Below, in pieces: positions 11,503 to 25,190 of a DNA stretch of 64,000 nt. A program made the position numbers and the translations under genes. Position 1 is the first letter of the stretch. Each line of letters starts with the position of its first letter. The notes below the pieces were generated by a model. That model did no database searches and was not told the DNA's origin. It worked only from the letters and a program-made list of their open reading frames with translations. The DNA lies in assembly GCA_002224055.1 (NCBI GenBank), contig AZLU01000059.1, positions 62,001-126,000 of the forward strand, written 5' to 3'. This DNA is from Pezizomycotina sp. ARF18 (taxonomy: Eukaryota; Ascomycota).

Positions 11503-14500
11503 CATTTCTTTTTTGCCCAAGTCTCCGGCTACTGACAAGTATCCGAGAAGGTCTCGGCAGCTTGAAAAAAGACCGCGGTCTGGACGGAAGAGGACCCGGC
11601 CCGTTGTGACTTCTCCTTTCTTTTTCATCTCTAAAATGCCGCCCAAGGCACCAATAGCAACACCACTTTTTACAACGCCCAACAGAGATCGTTGATAGAT
11701 TCTCTTCCATGTTGTTTAAATATTATTTCGAAGCTCAGGCTCGAGCAAAGGAAGGTCGTGGTAGTGCCCGAGCTTGAGCAACGGCCAGCGGCGACCTGAT
11801 GAGATAAGCCCAACGACATGCTAGCGTGAACTCACATGGAAAAAAAAGGCATAATAGCAGTTGGAGAAAAAAAAGAAAAAGCTCCCATGGCACACCAGAC
11901 GGAAGTGGAGGAAACACGCGATGAAGGGGGGAAAAGAAAGAAGACGAAAATGGAAAAAGCAAAGGAAACCAAGCAGCCAGTTACAGGCTCTGAATTGTCA
12001 AATTGTCGCCCCCTTTCCGTTTTTCGACGTGGACCTTTCCTAATACGGCGCCTCTTTCGGTCCTTTTGGCTCAGAACGTTGGGGGGCAGCCGCACTGATC
12101 GACCAACGGGGGTGATAGGAGCAGAAGCAGTGTGTGGATATCTGAAAGTATTCATTTGCTAGGTTTAACCAAGATATTTTTGCATGTCCGAACCCCTTTC
12201 GCGGCTTCAACGGACTGCCTGTCCTAGTTTCGCTCTCGCTCGCAAGGTCAAGGAGACTTCAAGAGGGAAAGAAAGGTTCCTTCTCACACAATTTCTATGG
12301 AAAGGCTTAAATGATTTTTTTCTCTTCTAAAAAGCATGCAGGCCAAGTGGAGTACAGTCTCGCGACTCGCTTCGAAACTCGAGCTTTGAGATATTTTAGC
12401 GACAATGCTTTTCCCTGTTATGAGAATATATGAAAACGCTACAGCACCAGGAGTCGCTGCTGCACCGCACCATGCTATCACAATAGCTTCCCCTTTCTTG
12501 ACCGTGAAGAAAGTCGCCTTTTGCGGGACGAAAAAAAAAGGCTGTTTCTTTCTTAATTCCACATAACGGAGCCTTTATCTTATCAGGACCCGTGTTCCTT
12601 TGAGAGGAGGGGATGACCGTGATGGTTTATTTCATTTATTGAATGGCTTGTCTTGACCTTCGAGATACCTGGCCAGCCGCACATCACAATAATACTCACA
12701 CAAACACCCACACCATTCTTTTTCATTTCCTCGATTTTTTTATTGTTTTATTTATTTCTCCTATCGTCCCATGTCCAAGCTCCTGTGTGTTGGCCAGGTT
12801 CCTGTTCCTTTCCCTTTTTTTTTTTTTTTTGCCTCTGCTTTTTTCTCCGCATTCTCGCAGACTTCCAGGACTCCTTTCGCTGTTGTCGGCAGTCAGTATA
12901 CTTATTTGAAAAAGACGTGAGATTTTCAGAGCAAAAAAGACAGGACATTGCCCCTTTCCCTCCCCTTTTTATATTATTAGCTACTATCGAATATTTTATT
13001 AAATTTACACAACCACACCCTTCAACGCTCATTTCCTTTTTATTTTTTTCTCCGTCCTCTGTTACTTCTGCCAAAAGGGTTCCTTGTTCGCTTTAGTCGC
13101 CTTTTGAATATATAGAGCTGTTTTTAAATTGAAATTCTGTTCATTACTTACGGGCAGTGTAGATATCATATATATTTTAAGGGGTGGAGGTAACAATAAT
13201 TTCGTTTAATAATATTATTCCTTTCTCCGTCGGTCCAAAGAAAAAAAAAAAAAAAAAAACTTCCCCCTTCTCAAATTTTAAACTCCTCCGCCTTTTTATT
13301 TTATTTTATTATTTTTTTTTTCCCTTTTTTGGTCTTCCCTCTCTTCATTTCCCTTTTCCCTCTATCCTATCTTTTCTGCTCCTTTTTCTCCCTCCTCTTC
13401 TTCTTTCATTCTTCCTTTGCTTTCTTTTCTTGTTCGCCACCGCTTCTTAACCTCTTTTCTTTCCCCCTTCTTCATTCCTTTCTTTATTTCTTATACCTCT
13501 TGTTTTATAGGTTTCTGGTAGCTTTCGACTGAGAGCTACACGAAGACTTTTCAATTCGAACCTTAATCGAGCTTGCTTCTCGTTCCCTATTTTGTCCTTG
13601 ACTTACCGTGGCTGCGAAGGCTTCTTCGGCTGCACGTTTTCGTTCGCTCCAACTTGACAGGAAAGGTATCTGTTCTCACAAGAGAGTTTGCAGAGGGATC
13701 AAACAAGGTATGCTGATACCTCTCTTCCTTCCAGCTTTGCCTACAAAGTGATATAGAGGCTGTCCGCCTTTTTTGGATGCGATTAGTGAATCCTCTGCGT
13801 GATTTGAAGACATGCTCTTTCCAGATCAGACCATTCGAGTTCGCAACCTATTAGTTGTATACTAACGTAATGCCTGGAATAGAGCAGACAGTCGGACTTG
13901 TATGACCATTTGAAGATTTTCGTTTTACCCTTCTCGTTTCGTCGAATTCGATTTTATACACCATACAACAAGAAGTCGAAACGCTATCGGGGAGCACCTT
14001 TTCTTCTTCTTATCGACATCGCATTTTCTTGATTTTATCTCAAGGGTTTCATATAATCGTCAACTGCGAAAGTGCTCACTTGTACGGATAGCAGATTCTA
14101 CGATCTTGTCTAGATCGCGACGCGTTTCGAATTCGGATTTTGACGAATAGTGTGTAATTTTGCAAGCTGCAAATTGTGAGTTATTAGTGTTTTTTTTTTT
14201 TTTCTTTTCTTTTTTGAGTTCCCAGGTTCGTCGGAATTTTGTCTTATCGTTGGCATTTATTGTTATTTTGTACTATTTATTCTCTTTCAATCCTTTTCGT
14301 ATCTATACGTTGTATAGCTTGTCCGCGAATTTTGGACATTTGTTCATTGGCTGCGAATGCCTCTAAAAACATAAATATCCCTTTCGTTGCTATATGAACC
14401 GCGTTGAGGCATTCGATCATTACGGGGAAGTTTTTTTTTTTTGTGTCAATATCTCTACCGAAATCGGTACCTTTTTTTTGAGCTGAGAAGATCAGTGAAG

Positions 14501-16675
14501 AAATGGGAAAGAAAAAGATCGGACGTTTTTTTTTTTCGGTTCCTGGGGAAAAAGAAAAAAAGGTACGCAAGAAAAATATAGAATGGGAAGAGCAACCAAC
14601 CACGCATATTTATTTTGTTACAGGAGTCTCAGGGCCACACTGTACAGAGCACAGGGCAAGCCACTGGTGTCCTATGACTGACTGGGAAGTTTTTATTTGT
14701 TGGGCTGGAGATTCTCCGCTCACCTGACACTTGCTGGTTGCCTCTTGCGTGCCCTGCTGTGGCCGTCACCTTCCTTCCATTCATTTCGTTTATATGGATT
14801 TTCCTGCGGAATGCGTTTCGATCAATTCGACGCTACAGCTCCGCTCCGCTGTCATCTTTACGTTTCCCCATTTTTTGACTCCCGCGGTGCTGTCTTAGTT
14901 TAATGCGATATCTGTTTTTTTCTGTTGATTTATGTCCGTTTTGAAAGTTCTGCAATGTTGAGCGTTCATGTTTATCCCTCTATTTCGGCCTTGTACCCGC
15001 TTTGCTTTAAACTTTTCTTCTCTCTTTTTTTCCTGGTTTCAAGTCTCAGGCAGATCAGCTTGGAGGTCGACTATGAAGGGCTTTATTTATAGGTAATTCT
15101 GCCATTTTCAGCTCGCTTCTATACGGATTCATTTGCAAAAAAGAAAAAGGGGAGAAGATGGAACATCGGGAGAAAGAGATTGAGACGCCTAACGATAAGA
15201 GACGGGGCCTTAGAATCCTACGAGAAAGATAGCAAGAGCTGGTAGAAAGTATTAGCGGAGAAAAGAAAGAATAAGGAATATATTTAGAACGATGATTGAA
15301 CAAGAGAAAGCGAAAGAAAAAAAAGTAAGGGGAAAAAAAGGAAAGAAATGAAAAGAATGGGAACTCCTTTATCGGATCTGTCCAGCCCAAGCTTCTAATT
15401 TGCTTTCTGGAAATGGGATCCCTGACCCAGGTGTTAGTGTACCTTGTAAAGAAGTGTGCTCATAGTAGGGCAGTACTATACAGAAAGGCACTGGTTCTCT
15501 TTCTCCTTTCTTCCCCCCTTCTCTCTGTCTCTTGCTACTATTTGTTCTCTCCAGCTTCTTTTATAGCCAGCCCTTGGCTCTTTTTTCTAACGTGGTTCAG
15601 TTATTTATTATTGCTATATCTTTTTTTTTTTTTTTTTTTTCCCTCTTTGTTCTCTCTTTTCTTCACACGTTGGACTATTTTGATTTTACTCCTTTTTTAA
15701 TCCCAGTTTGATAGTTCTTGCCATTTTTCTTTCTTTTCTTTCTTTCTTTATACTCTCTTTCTCTTCTAAACTTCAGTTACTTCTTTGATTTCTTGTTTAG
15801 ACGGCTTGTTATTATTTCCTATCTTTTCGTCGCCTTTATTTTCTTACTCGCATATTTAGAGATTCAATCAGGTTCGTTGTAAGTGGTGCTTGGTCTTGTC
15901 CGGAGTTAGTTTTTTTTTTTTTTTTTTTTTTTTGAAAAAAATTTTTTTTTCTTAATTATAATTTTTCCCCTTCACTCCCCTTTTTATTTCCCTGTTTCAT
16001 TTCCTTTCCATTCCTTTCCGTACAAACCCTCAATCAATCTCTTCTTTCTTTATTCTTAATTCCTTTCTTTGCTCTAAGTTTTGTTATTTTTATTTCTTTC
16101 CTTTTCTACAGTTTCAAGCGTTTCTTTCCTTGGAATCATTCATTCAATGTTTCTCCACATGCTCTCGAGGGATTAGGTGCTAACATTAGATCTCATCGGT
16201 AGTCCTTCAAAGTTTCGCGACCACCACATTCACTCACTATCCCCATTCCTTCACAGCATATACACGTTCTAGACAGTCGCTGCCCTTTTTCTCTTCATTC
16301 GGTCAATTGTTGTCTATATTATTCCCGCCTTTGGAACCAGAGACAAAAAGAAATAAGACGGAACAGTTACTCGTCGATTCTAAACGCAAAAATTTGCTGT
16401 CGTTCTTTGGCTTTCCTTTGACGAAACTTGACAATCTAAATTAACGCTTCTATTCACTATCGAATCCGTAGATCGACTTTCACTTCGACACACTTTCCAC
16501 AAAGTTTATTAACTTTTCCTTTTTCTTTCTACAACGAAGCTTCTCTTCACAACAACGAGGTACTCTTAGTCTTGTTCCGGTCATTCCAGACACCGGAGCA
16601 ACTCTCAATATCTCACACGGCAGTCCTATCAGCTCCACCGTTGGACAGTTTTGTCCTTCCTCCCCATCTCTAGCC

Positions 16676-18819
16676 ATGCAGACTCCAGCTCCTCGACCGG
16701 AGCTGCTGTTGGGGGCAACAGGCTCCCTCACCCTCTTTCGAAATCGCATAACGTCGGGGACCGAAATAGCGTCGATTATACCAATCAGCAATCTCAACTC
16801 GGATCAGATACTTCGCAGAACCCCCGCAGACGTGTTAACGTTCCTCAGATCAATACCGGAACCTCTGGACACCATATGGAATATGAATGGAACTTTGGCG
16901 TCTCCCGGCGGCGATTACGGCATGAACTTTACCCCATTGCTTCCGTCTCAACTGCTCCTTGGCTCACCTTTCCAGACAACGCCTCAGTTCGCGTCTTCCG
17001 GGTTCGCGATTGGCGGAGCCTTTTCTCCTCAAGGCCCCAACGCTGCTATGTCGCCGAGTACGTACAATGCTGGGGGCCTTGTCTCCCCTGGAGGATTTAC
17101 GCCTCAGTTGCGTCTTACTATCCGCAGCAATCGCCCACTGCGAACTCCCCTCTCGGATCCGGCCTCCTGTCTGGAACCTCCCGCACGGTGTACTTGGTAA
17201 CATCCTCCTGAGACGTCTGCTGAGGAAATCCTCGGGCACGTCAGGTCCGGCCCAATTGATCCGTTAGGCTGCTTCCTGACAAGAACTGCGCCTTCATCTC
17301 GTTTTTGGACGGATCCTCCGCCACGCATTTCATTCCGATGCCATCCTTAAGAAGCTGGCTATCAAAGGACAGGATATCAAGATTGGTTGGGAAAGCCTTC
17401 TCAGGTTCCGACTTCCGTTGCGCTTGCTGTCCAGCAATCTGGAGCGTCCCGCAACGTCTACCTCGGCAATCTTCCTGAGGATGTTACCGAGGAAGAACTT
17501 AAGGAGGACTTGGGAAAGTTCGGACCGATAGACACAATCAAGATCGTGCGCGAAAAGGCTATCGGATTTGTCCATTTCCTTTCCATTGGTAACGCGATTA
17601 AGGCGGTGAACCAGCTTCCACAGGAGACGAATGGCAAGCCCCGCGTAGGGTTTACTACGGCAAGGATAGATGTGCGTATGTTTCGAAGACTCAGCAACAG
17701 AACGCCGCCCAGTATCTCGGAATCAACCCTAGCATGGCACATGTTCTGAACAGCGCGGACCGCGAGGTCATCTCTAACGCTTTGGCGCAGCAGTCCGTTG
17801 CCGCAGCTGCTGTTGCAACCTCCGCTGGAGGCTTGAATAATCTGGGTAACAGGACCGTCTACCTCGGAAACATCCACCCGGAAACCACCATCGAGGAGAT
17901 CTGTAACGTTGTCCGTGGCGGTCTCCTCCACCACATCCGATATATCCCTGACAAGCACATATGCTTCGTCACTTTCATTGACCGACCGCCGCGGCGTCTT
18001 TCTACGCTCTGTCTAACCTACAGGGCCTCATGATCCATAACCGCCGTTTGAAGATTGGTTGGGGTAAGCATTCTGGAGCTCTCCCACCGGCTATCGCGTT
18101 GGCAGTGTCCGGCGGAGCTTCCCGAAATGTTTATATCGGTAACCTCGATGAAACCTGGACGGAAGAAAGGCTGCGCCAGGATTTCTCAGAGTACGGCGAA
18201 ATCGAGCTCGTCAACACCCTCGCGAAAAGTCGTGTGCGTTCGTGAACTTTACCAACATTGCCAACGCCATCAAAGCCATCGAGGCCGTTAGGGTAAGGAG
18301 GATTACCGCAGGTTCAAGATTAACTTCGGAAAGGACCGCTGCGGTAACCCGCCTCGCCAGTCCAACGGAGGTAACGGTAACGCGGAAGGTTCACCGAACG
18401 GTCACCAGGGAGGATCGCAGGGCGGTGGCTCTCCGGCTTCCGGTCCAGCTTTGTCTCCGGCCGCCAATGGTGCCATCGTCGCCAACCCATTGCAAGTTTA
18501 CCTTGCCCATCAGCAGCACCAGGCTGTCCAGCAGCAGCAGGAGGCTTATGCGCAGCAAATCAGCGTATACCCCCCGCAAAATGACAATATGGTCAACAAC
18601 ATGGCTAGCCCGGCCCCGCAGCAAACGCAGCATCAGATGAACGGTAGTGGTCCCAGCACGAACGGCAACGGCAATTCTCTGAGTCTGCCAAGGTCTTCGC
18701 ACAACAGGGCTGTCAGTCTGCCAGTCCTCAGCATGATGGGACCTGGTTCGCAGCAAAATGGTGTCCAGAACGGGACCTCTTTCGGAATGTCGTCGCCTGG
18801 AATGATGCGGACGGAATGA
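16676..18819 (+). CDS. four-RRM RNA-binding protein Nrd1/Mrn1
   Basis: Orthologue of fission yeast nrd1 and budding yeast MRN1, cytoplasmic mRNA-binding regulators linked to differentiation and stress granules. The N-terminus is disordered ([19 protein letters not shown]). Four RRMs follow: RRM1 about 17185-17390 ([23 protein letters not shown]), RRM2 about 17447-17680 ([26 protein letters not shown]), RRM3 about 17850-18065 ([26 protein letters not shown]) and RRM4 about 18117-18345 ([32 protein letters not shown]). A glutamine-rich tail ends at 18819. The ATG at 16676 is the nearest one, but coding-like sequence extends upstream, so the start is unsure. The frame switches about eight or nine times. 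Several switches (for example in GNIPPET of RRM1) are explained by one missing base in a doublet. Confidence 0.92.
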
Positions 18820-20603
18820 CGGGCCATTAGAGGATAGAAATAAAACCAATTCTACTTCTTATTGTTATTAATTCCCTTTTAAATATTTAAGCTATTTCTA
18901 GATTTCACTCTGTTGCAAGAAGCAAGCAGGTTAAGAAAGTATTGGAGAAAGAAACAACTACCCTTTATTCTTTTTTTTTCAAAGTGATTGATAACAATTT
19001 TTTTTATTTATTTGCTATCATGTTTACTCGTTTTTTCTTTTATCATAATTACTATCTCCATATCTCTCTCTCCCTCCCTAGCGTTTCATCGAAAAAGACG
19101 TTGAACGTTCTTGTATTCTTAGCTGTATATGCGTTCCTTTTCCGCTCTAATTTCAAATTACAGTAACTTTTCTCTTTACTCATGTACGTGTCCCAGTCGC
19201 CTTTTTTGTTTTTTTACCAGTCATCTTTCTCTCCATCTCCATAATGTCATTTGTTTTTTTTGTTTGCACTTGTATGTCTTGAGTAATTTGCAATAGTCGA
19301 ACTTTTAATCGCCTTTTATTTTTAACACTATTACTACCTTTTAAAGAAAAAACCTTCATAAACTGCCAGTTTTCAACCTTTTTTTTCCCCTTCTCTGTGT
19401 ATTTTTTTCGTATAGTCATTTTCACTTTGTCCTTTGTGGATCTTCGGATCGCACCTAATTCTCGCTCCTTTCACTTTTTCCTTTCTACATCTTCCCTTCT
19501 CTGTAATTTTTTTGAACCAATGAATTTAAGAAAAAAAACCCCATTTGAAAATAAGTACTGTTGCTTTGTAATTTGTGTTAACCACCTCGTTTCTTTTATC
19601 AACTATATATATATATATATATCATTGCGTCTTCAATTCGTTGTTTATACTTTCTTGAAATAAATTGAATTGAAATGTTTCTCGCATTACTTATTCTCTC
19701 GCAGGTTGCTCAGGTGATTAGTTGTTTGACATGCTATTTTGTGCCCTATGGAGCCCAGAAGGTGAAGAAGGGATAGTGCAATGATAGCAGTAACCAGAAA
19801 CAAGAATCTCTTCTTGCTACATGTACAACATAATAGGACCAATCTATTAGGATAAAACCAACCCGGTTGGAATCGGTATGTCGTCAAGATAAGCAGCTTA
19901 CGATTGAGTTATTGAGCTTCATCACTTATAGAACATGCAAGGTACTACGCTATATTTACACTGACACAGCCGACGGTTAAGCTTTTTTGTGCATAGGAAA
20001 GCTTGTAACCGTTGCACAATTCCTCTAGGAATATACCAAAATCCTGTCAGATCGCTCAATTGCTCAATTCCTTACATCTAAGTGGAAGGAATGATTCAGT
20101 CATTGCTCCGGCGTTAGATCCTACGTTTGCATGTTTTTCTTTCATTTGCGGGAAGGGTTGGAAGATATAGATAGTAGTGTGGTTGTTGATAAGAAAAAGA
20201 GAAGCGCAGAAATGTGCGGTGGAATTAAACTATGAGAGCGATGAATCACGCGGACAAAAAAAAATTATTCCACTACTCAACACAAAACACTTTCAAACAG
20301 TTCTCTCTCTCTCTCTCTCTCCTTCCCCTTCCTTCTTCACTTTTCCTTATCTCTCTCCCCCACCCCTTTGACTCAAAAGCAACAACCACGACGATTCTTC
20401 ACTATTTAAAGGGGACAGAAGGAAACCTCCTGTTGACCGTTCTCCAAATTTCTTTCCAGTCAATTCCATCCCTCTTAACAATATTCCTTTCAATTTCTTT
20501 GAACATCTTTCCGAAGCTCTTTGTTCCGCCTTATCGATTCTGACCAGATCGCAAACCTTACCATAACGTCTTGCCTTATCTGAGCTACCAATCCACAGCG
20601 ACC
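18820..20603. other. intergenic Nrd1/Mrn1 - AsnRS
   Basis: AT-rich 3' region of the RRM gene, with T-rich stretches, a TA microsatellite and a CT microsatellite near 20302-20322, followed by a pyrimidine-rich AsnRS upstream region. No other gene is recognised. Confidence 0.55.
19603..19622. repeat. (TA)n microsatellite
   Basis: About ten TA units lie in the intergenic region after the RRM protein gene. Confidence 0.9.
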
Positions 20604-22652
20604 ATGGCGGAATCAAGATCTACAGACCAAAAACTGGCCTCTGCGGTCGAGGGACTTTCGATGTCTCACCCTGCGATAAGTATGTCAAGCTTCCTTGGAG
20701 CTTTGCTGTAGCTATCTCTATCTTTCTGATGTAGCTGGAAGTTTGTTGGGGCGGGAGAAGAAACAAGCTATATCGCACTATCTCTCAGCAGCTACCCCAG
20801 CGCAGAGCTTTTCCCAATGCAAGATATATCTTGAACATAGCAAATGCTAATATTGAAATCGCTCAAAATGATGTTAAAGTCTACATCGACGAGGAAACCG
20901 GCGTCGATTCCACCGACAAGCCCAACACCCCCGAGACTCCCTACAAGACCCTCCTCTACGCACTGTCCTTGAACCCACCGCCTACGACGACCTACCACGT
21001 CAAAAAGACCAAAGCTGCTGCCGCAGAGGAGCGGAAGCGCCTTCGTCCGAATACGAACCGGCCACCCCTACCGCCCTCAAAAAGGCTAAAAAGGTCCACG
21101 AAGCCGCCGTCCGCAAAGCCGCCAAGAACGCTGCCAGCGCGGCCGCCCGCGAGAAGGACGAAGCCGAGCGCGCCGAGAGGGAAAAAGCCAAGCTCGAGGC
21201 TGCAAAGGCTATAGTCCTCAAAGAAGATCTCTCGCTCGATAAAGCGGTGTCCATAAAGATACACGACGCCGTTAAAAGTCGAGGGAAACGTATTAAGGTC
21301 TCGGGTTGGATCCACAGGTTGCGGCCGCAGGCGCAGCTGATTTTCATCGTGCTCAGGGACGGTACGGGGTATTTGCAGTGCGTGCTCTCGGGCGAGCTGA
21401 CGAAGACGTACGACGCACTCATGTTCACTCCCGAGACGTCGATCACGATATATGGCGTCATCAGCGAGGTACCCGAGGGCCAAACTGCTCCCGACGGTCA
21501 CGAGCTCGCGGCAGATTACTACGAAGTCGTCGGTAAAGCTCCCGGGGGTATGGAGACCATTACGACGGTTATTTCCCCCGACGCCGAACCGCAGCTGAAG
21601 CTCGACCAGCGGCACCTCGTCATCCGCGGCTCCGAAGCTTCGTCCGTCCTTAAAGTCCGCGCCGGCGTCCTCCGCGCTTTCCGAAAGATGTACGAGGACT
21701 ACACCTTACGGAAGTCACACCGCCCTGCATGGTGCAGACGCAGGTCGAGGGCGGTTCCACTTTATTTGAATTCAACTACTACGGCGAGAAAGCCTACCTC
21801 ACACAATCCTCGCAGCTGTATTTGGAAACCTGCCTGCCGTCACTAGGCGACGTGTTCTGCGTCGCCGAATCCTTCCGCGCCGAAAAATCGCTCACGCGCC
21901 GCCACTTATCCGAATACACGCACATCGAAGCCGAGCTCGCGTTCATAACCTTCGACGACCTCCTCTGCCACCTCGAGGAAGTAATCTGCCGGGTCGTAGA
22001 CTACGTCCTCGCGGACCCCATCTGCGGCCCACTAATTAAAGAACTCAACCCAAGTTTCGTCGCGCCGTCACGACCGTTCATGAGGATGAAGTATAAAGAC
22101 GCGATCGAGTGGCTCACGGAGCACGGCATCATGAACGAAGACGGGGAACCGCATAAATTCGGCGACGATATTGCCGAGGCAGCGGAGCGGAAGATGACGG
22201 ATACGATTAACAAGCCGATTTTTTTGACGGAGTTTCCCTTGGAGATTAAGGCGTTTTACATGAAGAAGCTGGATAGTGACAAGAGGGTTACTGAGTCCGT
22301 TGAGTAAGTAGTCAAACATCCCCTCTTCCTCTTCCTCCCTACTTCCTTTTACCTCTTTTTTGCCGTGGTAGTTTGTCTGACCTGATTGAATAGCGTCCTG
22401 ATGCCGAACGTCGGCGAGATCGTCGGCGGATCCATGCGCATGGACGACCTGACCGAGCTCATGGGCGGTTACGCCCGCGAGGACATCGACCCGGGACCGT
22501 ACTACTGGTTCACCGATCAGAGGAAGTACGGCACCTGCCCGCACGGCGGTTACGGCCTCGGCCTCGAGAGGTTCCTGGCGTGGATATGCGACAGGTACAC
22601 GGTCAGGGAGTGCTGCCTGTACCCCAGATTCATGGGACGGTGCAAGCCTTAA
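20604..22652 (+). CDS. DED81: cytosolic asparaginyl-tRNA synthetase
   Basis: A class IIb synthetase that charges tRNA-Asn. The N-terminal block [20 protein letters not shown] is the fungal AsnRS extension, followed by a charged helical linker. The OB-fold anticodon domain (about 21240-21560) contains [20 protein letters not shown]. Motif 2 shows in [20 protein letters not shown] and motif 3 in [28 protein letters not shown] and the C-terminal YPRF complete the fold. The ATG at 20604 opens a short first exon ([17 protein letters not shown]) with a GTATGT donor near 20682. A clean intron lies at 22304-22393, giving [14 protein letters not shown] across the junction. Two frame changes (near 21040 and 21710) interrupt otherwise perfect homology, consistent with single missing bases. 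Confidence 0.95.
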
Positions 22653-23005
22653 AACTTTCATATGACAATAAGACGATATAGGTCTTCTGCGAGATTTATA
22701 GTGTCCATGTTTATCTTTTCTTTACGTCGTTGCTTTACTTAGCTTTTCATGTTCTTCAATAGTTTATAAAGAAAAATAAAATAAAATAGATTATGTCTAG
22801 TGAAATGAATTACTCGTTATGATTATTACACTAGCGATATATTGTAATGAGTAAATTTATGTTTTACAGAACCCCCCCCCAAAAAAAAGCTATTAAACAG
22901 ACCCAATCGTGATATAAATAAAATTCCTTTCACACCATCTATGCTAATCCCCAAAAGAACACACAAACAAAAACTAAAAAGCAGCAACTTAAAGCAAAGG
23001 CGAAG
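22653..23005. other. convergent spacer AsnRS / hydrolase
   Basis: AT-rich spacer between two convergent 3' ends. It includes a C run followed by an A run near 22871-22888. No gene is seen. Confidence 0.6.
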
Positions 23006-24649
23006 CTATGCAGCAGCGCCGTTCGTCGATGAAGCCGGCTGCTCAGCTTGCTGCGGAGTATCACCTTCAACAGCACCGTTCGTCTTACTCAAATCGACAT
23101 TCGAATACGGCGAAAACAACCCGGCAGCTCCTCCTTGCAGCCGTAAAACAGCCTCCGTAACTCCTCGCACGCCTCCACGTACATCCTCTTCCTCAAGTCG
23201 TCGTTGCCCCACGGTGCTTTATCCCACCCGTGCGCTACACCCAACACTTTCTTATACACCACATCCTTCCCCAATTCATCTTCCAACCTATCCCTGAGCC
23301 TTTCCGCTTCAGCCAATAACTCGTCCCACTCGCACGTGTACATCATGATATCCTTCGGTAAACCCTTCAACATCCCGTGCGGCGCTACCGCAGGCGACAG
23401 GAACGGATTATGCAGCGCGACTTCCTTCGGAGGGTACAAATAACTAGCGTCGAACAGATCCGTGAAGAACTTCGGCATCCCCTTATCGACGCGTATGTTC
23501 GTCATCCGCCGCTGCTCGCGGGTGTTGGTGTAGTCGCAAGAGGGGTACCACGCGCATATAGCGAGTATGTTCGCGGGACACCGTGCGCGTCCGTGCCGCC
23601 GTGGGAAACGATGCTTTCGCGGTGAGTACCCCTCGACCGCCGCGCCGCCTCTTTGCTCCTCCTGATGATCTCATCCTCATCATCGCTATTGCTACCGCTC
23701 GCGACGGCGGTCTCGGGAACTCTCACGCTCATGGCCTGTATCAGTCCCGGTTGGACGGCGCAGAAGCTTCCCCTCCCCGCTGCTTCGCGCGTAGTTCCGT
23801 CGTTCCACCCTCCGTATCCGTCGGCAACCCCATCCGCATGCGAAGCTCGTACTGCCACCGCAGCGGCACCGTGAACGCCATATTCCCGCCCGCGGAAAAC
23901 CCGCTCGATACGATCCTTTTGACGTCCAGCTGCAGCTCGTCCGCGTTGTCGATGAGGTACATCAGCGCGTCCACGCCGTCTTCTATCGCTGTGGGGAAAG
24001 GGTACTTCGGCGCCAACCTGTAGTCTACGGCCACGACGACGGCGTTGTCAGCGTCGTGACGGCGTGCGCCCAGCGGCAGTCGTCCTGAGCGTTTCCGATG
24101 GTGAAGCCGCCGCCGTGGAACGAGAGAACGACGGGGAAGAGCGACTGCTGCCTGTTCTGCTGCGTGTTCAGCGACAACGTACTCGCCGCCGGATCCACCG
24201 TCGTCGTCGTCCCGTCCTTTTTCGTATTAATATTGATATTCGCATTCGGAACCTGCAGAGTATTCCCGTTCGGTTTCGCATTTTTCGGTGGCGACGATGA
24301 AGACGAGCTCGTATTCGTCGACTGCCGCGATATATCCACTTCCTGTACCATTCCCTTGTTGTTAACGCTGGTAGAGCTGCTGTTCCTGCTACTACCGCTA
24401 CCGCAGGACGAACCGTCGGGAACAACGTAGGCGGGCGGCGTGTAAAAGTGTAGCTTTATCGTTCCCGGGTACTTTTTCGAAACGGTGGTCTGTATCGTCC
24501 GGGTGAAGGAAGGGGCGAGGGTTGGGGTGGGGGAAGGTGTGGATGTACATGCCGATGTTCATGAGGTTGCGCCATGTCATGGCCTCGAGCTGCAACGTCC
24601 ACCGGGGGCGGGAGGAGCACATGTTGGAACAGGGGCAGGAAGGCGCCAT
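23006..24649 (-). CDS. alpha/beta hydrolase, HSL-type (Abhydrolase_3)
   Basis: A lipase/esterase-like enzyme with a full catalytic apparatus: the HGGGFT oxyanion motif near 24101-24118, the nucleophile elbow GFSAGGN near 23889-23909, an aspartate in CEWDEL near 23311-23332 and a histidine in VAHGWD near 23220-23237. The N-terminus from the ATG at 24649 (MAPSCPCSNMCSSRPRWTLQ) followed by a WRNLMNIGMYIHTF segment is typical of a fungal membrane-associated subgroup. A serine-rich insertion precedes the HGGG strand. The tail ends in SSTNGAAA at 23006. Several frame changes occur in GC-rich parts. The substrate cannot be told from sequence. It is convergent with AsnRS, with 353 bases between the stops. 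Confidence 0.85.
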
Positions 24650-24703
24650 TTAGAAGGGAGGTTCTTTTTCTTTCTTTTCGAGCTTCGCGGGGAATCGGTT
24701 ATT

Positions 24704-24734
24704 TATGTATGTATGTATGTGTGTATGTATGTAT
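24704..24734. repeat. (TATG)n microsatellite
   Basis: About seven TATG units, one of them altered to TGTG, lie just upstream of the hydrolase start. A similar TATG stretch recurs at 25071-25110. Confidence 0.85.
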
Positions 24735-25157
24735 TCGGAGAAGGGTGGTTGGTGTTCGAGGTTATGAACGGTTTTGGAATAAGGTGAGGTGAAGCTATTG
24801 TTCAGAAACGGCGGTTAGTGGCGTCAACTCGTCTCCTTGATACAAGGCTAGTGGGTAGTGATAGAAAAATAACGGCCAGCCGTATCGAGAAACGAGCGGT
24901 GAGCTCGCGCTAAAAAAATAATAATAAAGTAGGTAAATCGGATAAACAGAACAGATTTACGCAAGCTACTTAGCTAAACAGCAAAGAAAAGGTATCGATA
25001 ATAATAGTAAAAGGAAAATGAACAGAAATAACGTCTCCGGTAAAATGAATTTCGAAAAACAGTAGCGAGCGTATGTATGTATGTACATATGTATGTATAT
25101 ATGTATATGCAGCTATGTTGTCAAGGGTTTGAAAGAAATGGATCCGCCTGGGGAAGG

Positions 25158-25189
<32 letters not shown>
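25158..25189. repeat. 32-base poly-A tract
   Basis: One of the longest single-base runs in the window, in intergenic DNA upstream of the hydrolase. No transposon remnant is visible beside it, so it does not look like a retrotransposon tail. Confidence 0.9.

Positions 25190-25190
<1 letters not shown>

Larger units (their letters stand above)
10423..16675. other. long gene-poor leader region of Nrd1/Mrn1
   Basis: No gene was recognised in about 6 kb. From about 12,600 onward the plus strand is strongly pyrimidine-rich, with many T and CT runs and few usable ATGs. This continues to the start of the RRM protein gene. Genes of this family in filamentous fungi often have long leaders, so part of this is probably promoter plus 5' untranslated sequence. 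Frames such as 11836-12162 resemble no family and lack coding character. Confidence 0.5.

Noticed and set aside
11836-12162. Overlapping plus and minus frames of about 107 codons
   Set aside because: Neither resembles a protein family; they arise from purine-rich low-complexity DNA.
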